10,158 nt of DNA from GCA-2737595 sp037138535 (lineage in GTDB: Bacteria > Actinomycetota > Actinomycetes > Nanopelagicales > Nanopelagicaceae). Each line of letters begins with the position of its first letter. The first letter of the stretch is position 1. The stretch spans positions 1 through 10,158 of the forward strand of contig JBAXIG010000056.1 in assembly GCA_037138535.1 (NCBI GenBank), in the 5' to 3' direction. This document shows positions 1-6,871 of the stretch, piece by piece. The position numbers were made by a program, and so were the translations under genes. The notes below the pieces were generated by a model. The model did not search any database, was not told where the DNA came from, and saw only the letters and a list, made by a program, of their open reading frames with translations.

Positions 1-377
1 CTGAGTGACGATGGGTCTTCCCCAGCCGCGCAGGAGAGCAGAAGGTCCATCTCGGCGATCGTGAGAGCCTTAGGAAGCCGAAGGCCTAGTTTGGGTGGAC
101 GGATCGATGCTGCTGGGCTTTCGGTGGGATTCCTAAAATGAAAGAGACGGCGCACGGCTACCAGAGTTCGGCCGGCAGAGGCAGGAGCAAGATACCCGAG
201 GGAAGCGAGGAACCCAGCGATATCGCTCTCTTGGACATTTTCGATTACGAGCGAATGGGAGTCCAAATACGCCTCAAACTTCGCTAAATCTCGACGATAA
301 GCAGCCACCGTATTCACCGAAAGGGAGCGTTCAACTGCCAGATGATTGAGGAAATCGTGAATAGAAGGATCAGTCAC
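1..377 (-). CDS. xerD: Tyrosine recombinase XerD, N-terminal part (gene runs off the left edge)
   Basis: About 125 residues are visible. They form the N-terminal SAM-like core-binding domain of a Xer tyrosine recombinase: an opening helix (IHDFLNHLAVERSLS), the characteristic NTVAAYRRDLAKFEAYL segment at residues 22-38, and the linker LPKALTIAEMDLLL at 101-114 that leads into the catalytic domain. The catalytic domain with its R-K-H-R-Y residues is outside the window. In the family, XerC and XerD resolve chromosome dimers at dif. The start is a GTG at 375-377 without a good Shine-Dalgarno; it directly follows the U-rich tail of a hairpin. The segment around residues 78-84 (LFHFRNP) looks several residues shorter than the usual loop between helices. 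XerD rather than XerC is chosen from the pyrG-ald-xerD context; a different Xer-type integrase is possible but less likely. Confidence 0.85.
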   Translation of the reverse strand, partial: MTDPSIHDFLNHLAVERSLSVNTVAAYRRDLAKFEAYLDSHSLVIENVQESDIAGFLASLGYLAPASAGRTLVAVRRLFHFRNPTESPAASIRPPKLGLRLPKALTIAEMDLLLSCAAGEDPSSL

Positions 378-386
378 AGAAAGAAA

Positions 387-425
387 CTTACCGCGCCCTC
401 CGAAAATTCGGCGGAACGCGGTAAG
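387..425 (-). terminator. Candidate intrinsic terminator or leader hairpin between ald and xerD
   Basis: Perfect 9-bp inverted repeat: CTTACCGCG at 387-395 pairs with CGCGGTAAG at 417-425. A second perfect 5-bp stem (CCGAA/TTCGG, 400-411) sits inside it. Read on the minus strand, the outer stem is followed at once by TTTCTTTCT and then the GTG start of xerD. It begins 11 nt after the ald stop codon. The U-rich tail fits an intrinsic terminator for ald that could partly shield xerD, but the tail is interrupted by C residues and the inner loop is imperfectly paired, so efficiency is uncertain. Confidence 0.5.
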
Positions 426-436
426 CGAAGTGCGAC

Positions 437-1549
437 CTACTTAAGTAGCTGATCCACCGGCATGACAGCCATGCCATGCGCGGCAGCAACCGGAGCCGAG
501 ATGACAGACCCTGCATGGACATTGAGACCCTTAGCTAACGCAGCATCGTTTTGACAGGCCTTCTTCCAACCATCTTCAGCGAGTGCGACCGCATACGGCA
601 GAGTCACATTGGTCAGAGCGTATGTGCTCGTGTGCGGGACTGCGCCTGGCATGTTTGCTACACAATAAAAAATCGAGTTGTGTACCCTATACGTAGGATC
701 AGCGTGCGTCGTGGGTTTTGAATCCTCGAAGCAACCACCCTGATCAATCGATATATCGACAAGCACGCTTCCGGCCTTCATCCGCGAGACTAATTCATTA
801 GTGACCAAACGCGGGGCTACTGCTCCGGGGACGAGAACTGCGCCAATTACTAGATCGGCATCAAGAACTTGACGCTCGATCTCATAGGAATTTGAAGCAA
901 TAGTCTGCATATGCCCTTGATATATGCGATCAACTTCGCGCAGCCTTCCGATGTTGTTATCCATCAGAATCACTTCAGCTTGCATTCCCAATGCGATGGC
1001 CGCAGCGTTAAGACCGGATACTCCTGCACCCAAAACCACTACCTTCGCGGCACCGACACCTGAAACTCCACCCATCAGGACGCCGCGGCCACCAGCAGCA
1101 CGTTGGAGCGCTGCAGCACCGACTTGTGGCGCCATTCTCCCAGCTACTTCGCTCATGGGCGCGAGGAGTGGAAGCCCTCCATTAATTTCGACGGTCTCAT
1201 AAGCAATTGCAGTAATGCCCGACTTGATGAGTGCGTCGGTGCAGGGACGTGAGGCGGCCAAGTGTAGATATGTAAAGAGTGTCTGCCCCGCGCGCATGCG
1301 GTGATACTCCTCTGCGATCGGCTCTTTCACCTTGAGAACAAGGTCAGCCTGTGCCCAAATTGCATCCGCAGTATCTAGGATCTCAGCACCTGCGTGCACA
1401 AATTCCGCATCAGTGATGGATGAACCGGTACCGGCGTCCCTTTCGATGACAACTTTGTGGCCAAGTCGTGTGAGTTCATGGACTCCCGAAGGAGTGATAG
1501 CAACTCGATATTCATGGTTTTTGATTTCACGTGGGACGCCAACGATCAC
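437..1549 (-). CDS. ald: L-alanine dehydrogenase (NAD-dependent)
   Basis: The enzyme reversibly deaminates L-alanine to pyruvate and ammonia with NAD in the cytoplasm; in actinobacteria it links alanine use, nitrogen assimilation and redox balance. The 370-aa length matches the Mycobacterium enzyme (371 aa). Visible motifs are the N-terminal GVPREIKNHEYRVA block with Arg15, Lys75 in LKVKEP and the catalytic His96 in LFTYLHLA, the Rossmann loop VVLGAGVSG (residues 171-179), acidic Asp197 after the second strand as expected for NAD binding, and Asp269 in VDISIDQGG. An in-frame TTG at 1559-1561 would add four residues, but the GTG at 1547-1549 is preferred because GAGGTG lies four bases upstream and the product then starts like its family. 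It lies 78 nt after pyrG and is followed by a hairpin, so it may be its own transcription unit. Confidence 0.96.
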   Translation of the reverse strand: MIVGVPREIKNHEYRVAITPSGVHELTRLGHKVVIERDAGTGSSITDAEFVHAGAEILDTADAIWAQADLVLKVKEPIAEEYHRMRAGQTLFTYLHLAASRPCTDALIKSGITAIAYETVEINGGLPLLAPMSEVAGRMAPQVGAAALQRAAGGRGVLMGGVSGVGAAKVVVLGAGVSGLNAAAIALGMQAEVILMDNNIGRLREVDRIYQGHMQTIASNSYEIERQVLDADLVIGAVLVPGAVAPRLVTNELVSRMKAGSVLVDISIDQGGCFEDSKPTTHADPTYRVHNSIFYCVANMPGAVPHTSTYALTNVTLPYAVALAEDGWKKACQNDAALAKGLNVHAGSVISAPVAAAHGMAVMPVDQLLK

Positions 1550-1553
1550 AGAA

Positions 1554-1559
1554 CACCTC
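1554..1559 (-). promoter_or_regulatory. Ribosome binding site deciding the ald start
   Basis: The minus strand reads GAGGTG, four bases before the GTG at 1547-1549. It overlaps the alternative TTG start at 1559-1561, which is therefore unlikely to be the one used. Confidence 0.7.
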
Positions 1560-1627
1560 AAATTTAGATGGAGATACGCACTAGATAAACCGCATTCTAC
1601 CCCGCATCCACAGTGGGAAAGTACGAC

Positions 1628-3262
1628 CTACCCAACGGTCTGATATTTAAGTGCTGCTTCAACTAACCCAGAAAAAAGTGGGTGCGGACGAGTCGGCCGC
1701 GATTTGAACTCAGGATGAGCTTGCGTCCCCACATAAAATGGATGAACCGAGGCGGGAAGTTCCACGAACTCCACTAAATGGCCGTCTGGAGAGAGACCAG
1801 AGAAAACCAAGCCCGCCTCTTCGATACGGGTGCGGTACTCATTGTTTACTTCATACCGATGGCGATGTCGCTCGTCTATGTGCTCACTCCCGTACACGCC
1901 GGCGACAACTGAACCTGGCAGCAAAACCGCAGGATAAAGGCCTAATCGCATGGTTCCGCCCATATCGCGCTCGCCCGCCACTACATCAATTTGGCTCGCC
2001 ATGGTGGCGATCACTGGGTTGGCAGACTCGGGAGCAAATTCGGCAGAGTTGGCATCCAAAATGCCTGCTAGATGGCGGGCTCCCTCGATAACCATGCATT
2101 GCAAGCCCAAACAGAGGCCCAAGGTGGGGACTCGATTTTCGCGGGCCCACTTGAGTGCCCCTACTTTCCCTTCAATTCCGCGCACTCCAAATCCGCCAGG
2201 CACACAAATTCCATCGACGCCCTCCAGATGTTTACGCGCACCTTCAGCACTCTCACACTCATCACTCGCCACCCATTTAATGCTGACCTTCGCATCGTTA
2301 GCGAACCCCCCAGCGCGCAAGGCCTCTGTGACCGAAAGGTAAGCATCAGGAAGATCTATGTACTTACCCACGAGCGCAATAGTGACCGCATGGGCTGGTT
2401 GGTGCACCCGGCGAAGAAGTTGGTCCCAGTCTGTCCAATCGACATCACGAAATGGGAGCCCAAGTCGGCGCACGACGTATGCATCAAGGCCTTCACTGTG
2501 AAGAACTCGGGGAATGTCATAGATTGACAGGGCATCTGAGGCAGCAACAACTGCCTCAGTATCAACGTCACACATGAGCGAAATCTTATTTTTTACACCC
2601 GCTGGAATCTCGCGGTCTGATCGGCACACAATTGCATCGGGTTGGATACCAATACTGCGCAATGCCGCCACGGAATGTTGCGTGGGCTTAGTCTTCAATT
2701 CTCCAGAAGGCCCAATGTAGGGAACTAGTGAAACGTGTAAGAAGAAAACGTTTTCGCGACCTACTTCGTGGCGTACCTGACGTGCTGCTTCTAAAAATGG
2801 CAATGACTCAATGTCGCCTACAGTGCCTCCGATCTCTGTGATCACCACATCAACGGAGTCACTGCCCATCTGGCGAATACGATCCTTTATCTCGTTAGTA
2901 ATATGAGGAATTACTTGCACAGTGTCGCCCAGATACTCTCCTCGGCGTTCACGTGCGATCACTCGCGAATAAACCTGACCTGTTGTGACGTTTGCATATC
3001 CTTGAAGGTTTGTATCGAGGAAGCGTTCGTAATGACCGATATCAAGATCTGTTTCTGCTCCATCGTCGGTGACGAAAACTTCTCCGTGTTGAAAGGGGTT
3101 CATGGTGCCTGGATCTACGTTGAGGTAGGGATCCAGTTTCTGCATGGTGACTCGTAGGCCACGAGAACGTAAGAGTCTCCCCAGGCTGCTGGCTGTGAGG
3201 CCCTTGCCGAGAGAGGAGGCGACTCCGCCGGTGACGAAGATATGTTTACTCTGATGTGCCAT
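1628..3262 (-). CDS. pyrG: CTP synthase (glutamine-hydrolysing)
   Basis: Catalyses ATP-dependent amination of UTP to CTP using glutamine ammonia, the last step of de novo pyrimidine nucleotide synthesis. The protein has 544 residues, the usual length. The N-terminal synthetase domain shows the P-loop GGVASSLGKG (12-21), DPYLNVDPGTM (44-54), ITEIGGTVGDIES (141-153) and the UTP-site region KTKPTQHS (190-197). The C-terminal class I glutamine amidotransferase domain shows PGGFGVRG, the nucleophile Cys384 in GLCLGLQ, and His516/Glu518 in QAHPEFKSRP. The start is the ATG at 3260-3262; GGGAG lies five bases upstream. An in-frame GTG two codons earlier touches that Shine-Dalgarno and is rejected. 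The gene follows recN by 82 nt containing inverted repeats, so it may have its own promoter or leader control. The Nudix gene that often follows pyrG in actinobacteria is absent here. Confidence 0.98.
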   Translation of the reverse strand: MAHQSKHIFVTGGVASSLGKGLTASSLGRLLRSRGLRVTMQKLDPYLNVDPGTMNPFQHGEVFVTDDGAETDLDIGHYERFLDTNLQGYANVTTGQVYSRVIARERRGEYLGDTVQVIPHITNEIKDRIRQMGSDSVDVVITEIGGTVGDIESLPFLEAARQVRHEVGRENVFFLHVSLVPYIGPSGELKTKPTQHSVAALRSIGIQPDAIVCRSDREIPAGVKNKISLMCDVDTEAVVAASDALSIYDIPRVLHSEGLDAYVVRRLGLPFRDVDWTDWDQLLRRVHQPAHAVTIALVGKYIDLPDAYLSVTEALRAGGFANDAKVSIKWVASDECESAEGARKHLEGVDGICVPGGFGVRGIEGKVGALKWARENRVPTLGLCLGLQCMVIEGARHLAGILDANSAEFAPESANPVIATMASQIDVVAGERDMGGTMRLGLYPAVLLPGSVVAGVYGSEHIDERHRHRYEVNNEYRTRIEEAGLVFSGLSPDGHLVEFVELPASVHPFYVGTQAHPEFKSRPTRPHPLFSGLVEAALKYQTVG

Positions 3263-3267
3263 CTGCA

Positions 3268-3272
3268 CTCCC
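3268..3272 (-). promoter_or_regulatory. Ribosome binding site deciding the pyrG start
   Basis: GGGAG on the minus strand is spaced five bases from the ATG at 3260-3262. It abuts the alternative GTG at 3266-3268, leaving no spacer for that codon. Confidence 0.65.
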
Positions 3273-3285
3273 GCGGCCTAAATGC

Positions 3286-3301
3286 GGCGGGGAAACCCGC
3301 C
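3286..3301. promoter_or_regulatory. GC-rich hairpin in the pyrG leader
   Basis: A perfect 6-bp inverted repeat, GGCGGG and CCCGCC, encloses a 4-base loop. It sits about 23 bases ahead of the pyrG start codon. No U-run follows on the minus strand, so it is not a classical intrinsic terminator. It could be a 5' UTR element affecting pyrG translation or the end of the recN transcript. The structure is seen; the role is inference. Confidence 0.35.
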
Positions 3302-3308
3302 TGTCCAC

Positions 3309-3335
3309 GGGGGTTCAGCGTATCAGCGCTCCCCC
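3309..3335. promoter_or_regulatory. Inverted repeat just after recN
   Basis: GGGGG (3309-3313) can pair with CCCCC (3331-3335), with an inner AGCG/CGCT stem (3317-3320 with 3327-3330) and a 6-base loop; a 3-base bulge separates the stems on one side. It starts 9 nt past the recN stop codon and is followed downstream by a second hairpin. It lacks a U-tract. It may be a transcript 3' end or part of the pyrG leader. Confidence 0.33.
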
Positions 3336-3344
3336 ACCTTCCAC

Positions 3345-5075
3345 TTAAGCAGTCGGCGTGGCGGGAGCCTTCTTCTTGCCAGGGAGTGTGGTGGGGATTT
3401 TTAGAGTGGCCCGTAATGCAAGTAATTCTTGAGCATGAGCCTGCGCATTTTCCGACTCGGAGATGCCGCCGAGCATGCGAGCGATCTCCACGATCCGCGA
3501 AGGGCCATCTAAGACCGCAACATTTGAAACAGTGACTCCCGTGCTTTCCTTGGTAATCAGCACATGGTGGTCGGCCCAGGCTGCCACTTGCGGCAAGTGC
3601 GTGACCACAATGACTTGAGAGTGCCTGCCGAGCATCGCTAGACGACGACCTACTTCGATAGCAGCGCTTCCACCTACGCCCGCATCTACCTCATCGAACA
3701 CGTAAGTCGGCACCGGATCTACCGTTGCTAAAACCACTTCTATAGCCAACATGAGACGGCTCAATTCGCCCCCACTTGCTGCTTTCACGATGGGAAGTGG
3801 CGTGCCCCCGGTGTGGGCGGTGAATTTAAATTCGATTTCATCAACTCCGAAAGCGTGAGCTTTGGAGAAGGAAATCTCCAGGTTACTTGCCATATCAACT
3901 ACAAATGTTGAGTTGGGAAGAGCCAACTCTCGAATCTCAGTGGTGACTGCTGCTGAAAGTTTTTGAGAAACAACAGTGCGAGAGCCTGAAAGCGCAGCGG
4001 CGCTTTCGAAGAATTCCTTTTCCGCCTCTATGGCGAGGGCACGCAATTTCTCGCGAGTTCCCTCCGAGTCCTCGTGAGCGATCAACGCAGATCGTGCGGA
4101 GACCAATTGAGCAAGTAACTCCCCTTCGTCCTGAGCTGAGAAGCGCTTTAACGCAGAAGATATCGAGGCGAACCGACTTTCAATTCGAGATAACTCGGTG
4201 GGATCTGCGTCCAGGTGAGCAAGATATCTTCGCGTTTCGCTTTCGATGTCGCCTAGTTCGATCACTAATGAGGAGAAACGTTTCGATAATTCACTGGCAG
4301 ACGAATCGACTCTTTGAAGTTGATCAAAGCTTCGTCCTGCTTGTGCTAGGCCCTCTCCGGATAACGTTTCGAGATTCGCGATGATTTCTGAGGCGAGTTC
4401 GCGCAACTGATCTAAATGACTAAGCCGCTCACGGTCACTCTTGATGGATTCGATCTCTCCAAGTTTGAGATCGAGAGGACCGACTTTTTCGACAAGCTCT
4501 TGCAATTCACTGCGCTGGATATCTGCCAATTTGAGTGCCGATTCGAAAGAAGCCAATTCTTCGATCGCACGATGGGCGTTGGCGTAACATGTGGCTACGC
4601 GGTCGCGTTTAGAGAGGTGATCCTCCCCTCCATATGCATCGAGTAACTCGCGTTGCGTAGTGGCCCTTCTCAGTGCACTGTTGCTGTTCTGCGCGTGGAT
4701 AGAGATGAGGTGCGCACCGATTTGCGCCAACTGAGTTCCAGTTGCAGGGGCACCATTCAGCACTCCTTTAGAACGGCCGTCAGGGTTAAGGGATCGTCCC
4801 AAGATGATCGCCGAATCGTCCTGCTCAATATCCATTGTCAGAAGAAGAGCATCTGCCAGCGCAGTAGGAGTAAAACTTGCGGCCGCCGCCGCTCGATCGG
4901 CGCCAGATCGCACCAACTGAGCATCTGCCTTTCCTCCTAAGACCAGCGAGAGTGCGGTGAGCAACATAGTTTTCCCAGCACCCGTTTCTCCGGTGATTAC
5001 ATTAAATCCAGGAGCAAAATCCACGGTGCTCTCCGCGATGACACCGAGTGATTTGATTCGTATCTCTTGAAGCAT
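3345..5075 (-). CDS. recN: DNA repair protein RecN (SMC-like ATPase)
   Basis: RecN is a cytoplasmic SMC-family ATPase that acts early in recombinational repair of double-strand breaks. The 576-residue product has the family layout. The N-terminal ATPase half carries Walker A GETGAGKT (29-36). A central coiled-coil region rich in Glu, Leu, Ser and Arg runs roughly from residue 150 to 370. The C-terminal ATPase half has the signature AASGGELSRLML (432-443), Walker B YVFDEVDAGVGG with Asp461-Glu462, and the switch His493 in VVTHLPQVAAWADHH. The last ~15 residues (PGKKKAPATPTA) are a short basic, disordered tail. The ATG at 5073-5075 is three bases after the nadK stop and has only a weak GAGAG upstream, so translation is probably coupled to nadK. 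Confidence 0.97.
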   Translation of the reverse strand: MLQEIRIKSLGVIAESTVDFAPGFNVITGETGAGKTMLLTALSLVLGGKADAQLVRSGADRAAAAASFTPTALADALLLTMDIEQDDSAIILGRSLNPDGRSKGVLNGAPATGTQLAQIGAHLISIHAQNSNSALRRATTQRELLDAYGGEDHLSKRDRVATCYANAHRAIEELASFESALKLADIQRSELQELVEKVGPLDLKLGEIESIKSDRERLSHLDQLRELASEIIANLETLSGEGLAQAGRSFDQLQRVDSSASELSKRFSSLVIELGDIESETRRYLAHLDADPTELSRIESRFASISSALKRFSAQDEGELLAQLVSARSALIAHEDSEGTREKLRALAIEAEKEFFESAAALSGSRTVVSQKLSAAVTTEIRELALPNSTFVVDMASNLEISFSKAHAFGVDEIEFKFTAHTGGTPLPIVKAASGGELSRLMLAIEVVLATVDPVPTYVFDEVDAGVGGSAAIEVGRRLAMLGRHSQVIVVTHLPQVAAWADHHVLITKESTGVTVSNVAVLDGPSRIVEIARMLGGISESENAQAHAQELLALRATLKIPTTLPGKKKAPATPTA

Positions 5076-5078
5076 CGC

Positions 5079-5903
5079 TTAGCTCTCGCGCCAGCCTTCG
5101 ACAGGCAAACGAAACTTAGCAACTAGTCGATCCGCAAAAGGTGTAGGAGTGAGTCTTGCAAAAAGCAGCGAGCGTGGAGAGCGTGTCAAGAGAATTCGAT
5201 CTCCCACTTCCATTTCTCGTTGACGAAGACCATCGGCCACCAGATTGGCCCGGCCGCCTAATAATGTGAGCGATACTTTCGAAGAGGGCGAAATAACTAG
5301 CGGCCTTGCGAAGAGTGCATGTGCGGCTAGCGGAACAATTTGAATGGCTTCCACATCGGGCCAAATCACTGGCCCGCCAGCCGAGAATGCATATGCAGTA
5401 GAACCAGTAGGGGTGGAACAGAGAACACCATCAGCTAACCATCGTGATACCGGACGATCATCAATAGTAAGTAGCACCTCAACCATGCGACTTCCACTCT
5501 TTTCAAGTGCAATTTCATTGAGGGCGAACTCCTCTGAACGGCTTGCGCCTAGATGTAACTCGGCTTGCAAAACCATGCGCTCTTCTACTTGATAGGTGCG
5601 ATCAGCGATGGCGTTTGCCACCACAAGGATGTCTTCGCGGTCTGCCTCTGCCAAGAATCCAACATGTCCAAGGTTTATGCCCAAAAGTGGAACTGCTCTT
5701 CCATACACACTCTCTGCCGCGCGAAGAATGGTGCCGTCACCGCCGAGCACCACGAGCAATTCGGTCCCATCGCTAATCGGTTCGCCGTGCGCAACTTCGT
5801 AAGTATCTGCACCTTTTTGGCGAAAGTGAGATTGCAACGTATCGGCAGCTTCGCGAGCCTCAGGACGTGCTGGGTGCACCAGCACCGCAATCGTTCGACT
5901 CAT
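5079..5903 (-). CDS. nadK: NAD kinase
   Basis: Phosphorylates NAD to NADP with ATP or polyphosphate, setting the NADP pool. The 274-residue product has the NadK motifs in order: GGDGT at 54-58 with the catalytic Asp56, LGINLGHVGFLAE (74-86), the Asn129-Glu130 pair, the substrate-binding stretch ADGVLCSTPTGSTAYAFSAG (157-176), and the C-terminal beta region ending in ADGL (223-226). The ATG at 5901-5903 overlaps the tlyA stop in an ATGA junction, and AAGGG lies just upstream, so the two genes are translationally coupled. The tlyA-nadK-recN trio is a conserved cluster in many Gram-positive bacteria. Nothing is missing or unusual in the sequence. Confidence 0.97.
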   Translation of the reverse strand: MSRTIAVLVHPARPEAREAADTLQSHFRQKGADTYEVAHGEPISDGTELLVVLGGDGTILRAAESVYGRAVPLLGINLGHVGFLAEADREDILVVANAIADRTYQVEERMVLQAELHLGASRSEEFALNEIALEKSGSRMVEVLLTIDDRPVSRWLADGVLCSTPTGSTAYAFSAGGPVIWPDVEAIQIVPLAAHALFARPLVISPSSKVSLTLLGGRANLVADGLRQREMEVGDRILLTRSPRSLLFARLTPTPFADRLVAKFRLPVEGWRES

Positions 5904-6703
5904 GCTGGCCCTTGAGCAATTGCTTCAGTGACCATGGCGGAATCCAAGGATGGAGCGTCTTTGCGAAGCCAGAGAAAATATTCGACATTGCCGGCGGGAC
6001 CAGGAAGTGGGCTGGCCACAATCCCGCGCACTCCAAGACCCAATTCGGCCGCTGCACGAGCAACTTGATGAACCGCCATGGAACGAAGCGCGGGATCGCG
6101 GACAACTCCACCCGCGCCCAATTTCTCACGACCCACTTCGAATTGCGGTTTCACCATCAACACCATGTCGCCATCAGCGTCAATTACTGAAACGAGCGCT
6201 GGAAGGACGAGTACTAAAGAGATAAATGAAAGATCAGCCACGACTACATCCACCGGAGCACCAATCTGTTCAAGTGAAAGATTGCGTACGTTCGTGCGAT
6301 CGTGGACAGTCACTCGTGGGTCTTGCTGAAGCTCCCAGACGAGCTGTCCATAACCGACGTCGACTGCGACCACCTCCGCTGCTCCTCGCTTCAAAAGAAT
6401 GTCGGTAAATCCGCCAGTTGAAGCGCCGGCATCGAGTGCTCGTCGACTCTTCACCGAAAGCCCTTGGGGCTCGAACTCTGTTAACGCTCCGAGCAATTTA
6501 AATGCACCACGCGAGGCATAACGCTCATCACTACCCACTTTGACCACGATAGAGGCTTCAGCCTCAACAGTTGAAGCCGGCTTAGATCTCACAATGCCAT
6601 TGACAATCACCTCGCCATTTTCAATGGCGTGCACGGCGGCTTCGCGTGACTTTGCCAGTCCGCGTTTCACGAGCTCGGCATCGAGACGCGGTTTTGCAGC
6701 CAT
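5900..6703 (-). CDS. tlyA: TlyA family rRNA (cytidine-2'-O)-methyltransferase
   Basis: TlyA proteins 2'-O-methylate cytidines of 16S rRNA (C1409) and, in the long type, 23S rRNA (C1920), which in mycobacteria sets capreomycin/viomycin susceptibility; the haemolysin name is historical. The 267 residues begin with an S4 RNA-binding domain (about 5-60: RLDAELVKRGLAKSREAA, GEVIVNG), then a FtsJ-like Rossmann methyltransferase domain with SAM motif LDAGASTGGFTD (90-101). The K-D-K-E catalytic set is visible as Lys69 (SRGAFKL), Asp157 (VVADLSF), Lys185 (MVKPQFE) and Glu241 (NVEYFLWL). The full N-terminal S4 domain suggests the longer, dual-specific type; that is an inference. It starts 9 nt after a 52-aa ORF with no clear Shine-Dalgarno, and its stop overlaps nadK by 4 bp. 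Confidence 0.96.
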   Translation of the reverse strand: MAAKPRLDAELVKRGLAKSREAAVHAIENGEVIVNGIVRSKPASTVEAEASIVVKVGSDERYASRGAFKLLGALTEFEPQGLSVKSRRALDAGASTGGFTDILLKRGAAEVVAVDVGYGQLVWELQQDPRVTVHDRTNVRNLSLEQIGAPVDVVVADLSFISLVLVLPALVSVIDADGDMVLMVKPQFEVGREKLGAGGVVRDPALRSMAVHQVARAAAELGLGVRGIVASPLPGPAGNVEYFLWLRKDAPSLDSAMVTEAIAQGPA

Positions 6704-6712
6704 GAGATGTTG

Positions 6713-6871
6713 TTACAGACCTTCAATAGATGAAAGTGCGTCCGTCATCGTATGGTGAATACGCTCGTAAGTTCCTGGGTGTTCCTCGGTGGGCGCAGAC
6801 CAGAGAGAAGCAAGTTCGGTGCGCGCACTGTCGAGCGCTGTGAGATCTTGCGAATTTACTTCGGGGTTCAT
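6713..6871 (-). CDS. Small conserved-position hypothetical protein, 52 aa, upstream of tlyA
   Basis: A 52-residue ORF (starts MNPEVNSQDLTALDSA, ends DALSSIEGL) fills the gap before tlyA. Its ATG overlaps the stop codon of the upstream gene in an ATGA junction, and its TAA lies 9 nt before the tlyA ATG, which is the tight spacing of a coding gene. A purine-rich stretch (AGGAAAGAGAAG) precedes the start. The protein is acidic, probably helical, with one Trp and a YERIHHTM segment; it has no signal peptide, membrane segment or metal motif. From memory, actinobacteria such as Mycobacterium have a similarly small hypothetical gene at this position (Rv1693, about 58 aa). Homology to it is inferred from position, not shown. 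Function is unknown. Confidence 0.72.
   Translation of the reverse strand: MNPEVNSQDLTALDSARTELASLWSAPTEEHPGTYERIHHTMTDALSSIEGL

Noticed and set aside
1950..2527. Plus-strand open frames of 130-151 codons within pyrG, and others within recN, nadK and tlyA
   Set aside because: They are antisense to genes with complete, conserved motifs, and their translations show no recognisable domain or good start context.
3263..3344. pyrG control by reiterative transcription with an intrinsic attenuator, as in Bacillus
   Set aside because: I could not find a plausible promoter with a GGGC start, nor a hairpin followed by a U-run, in the gap. Only the bare inverted repeats are reported.
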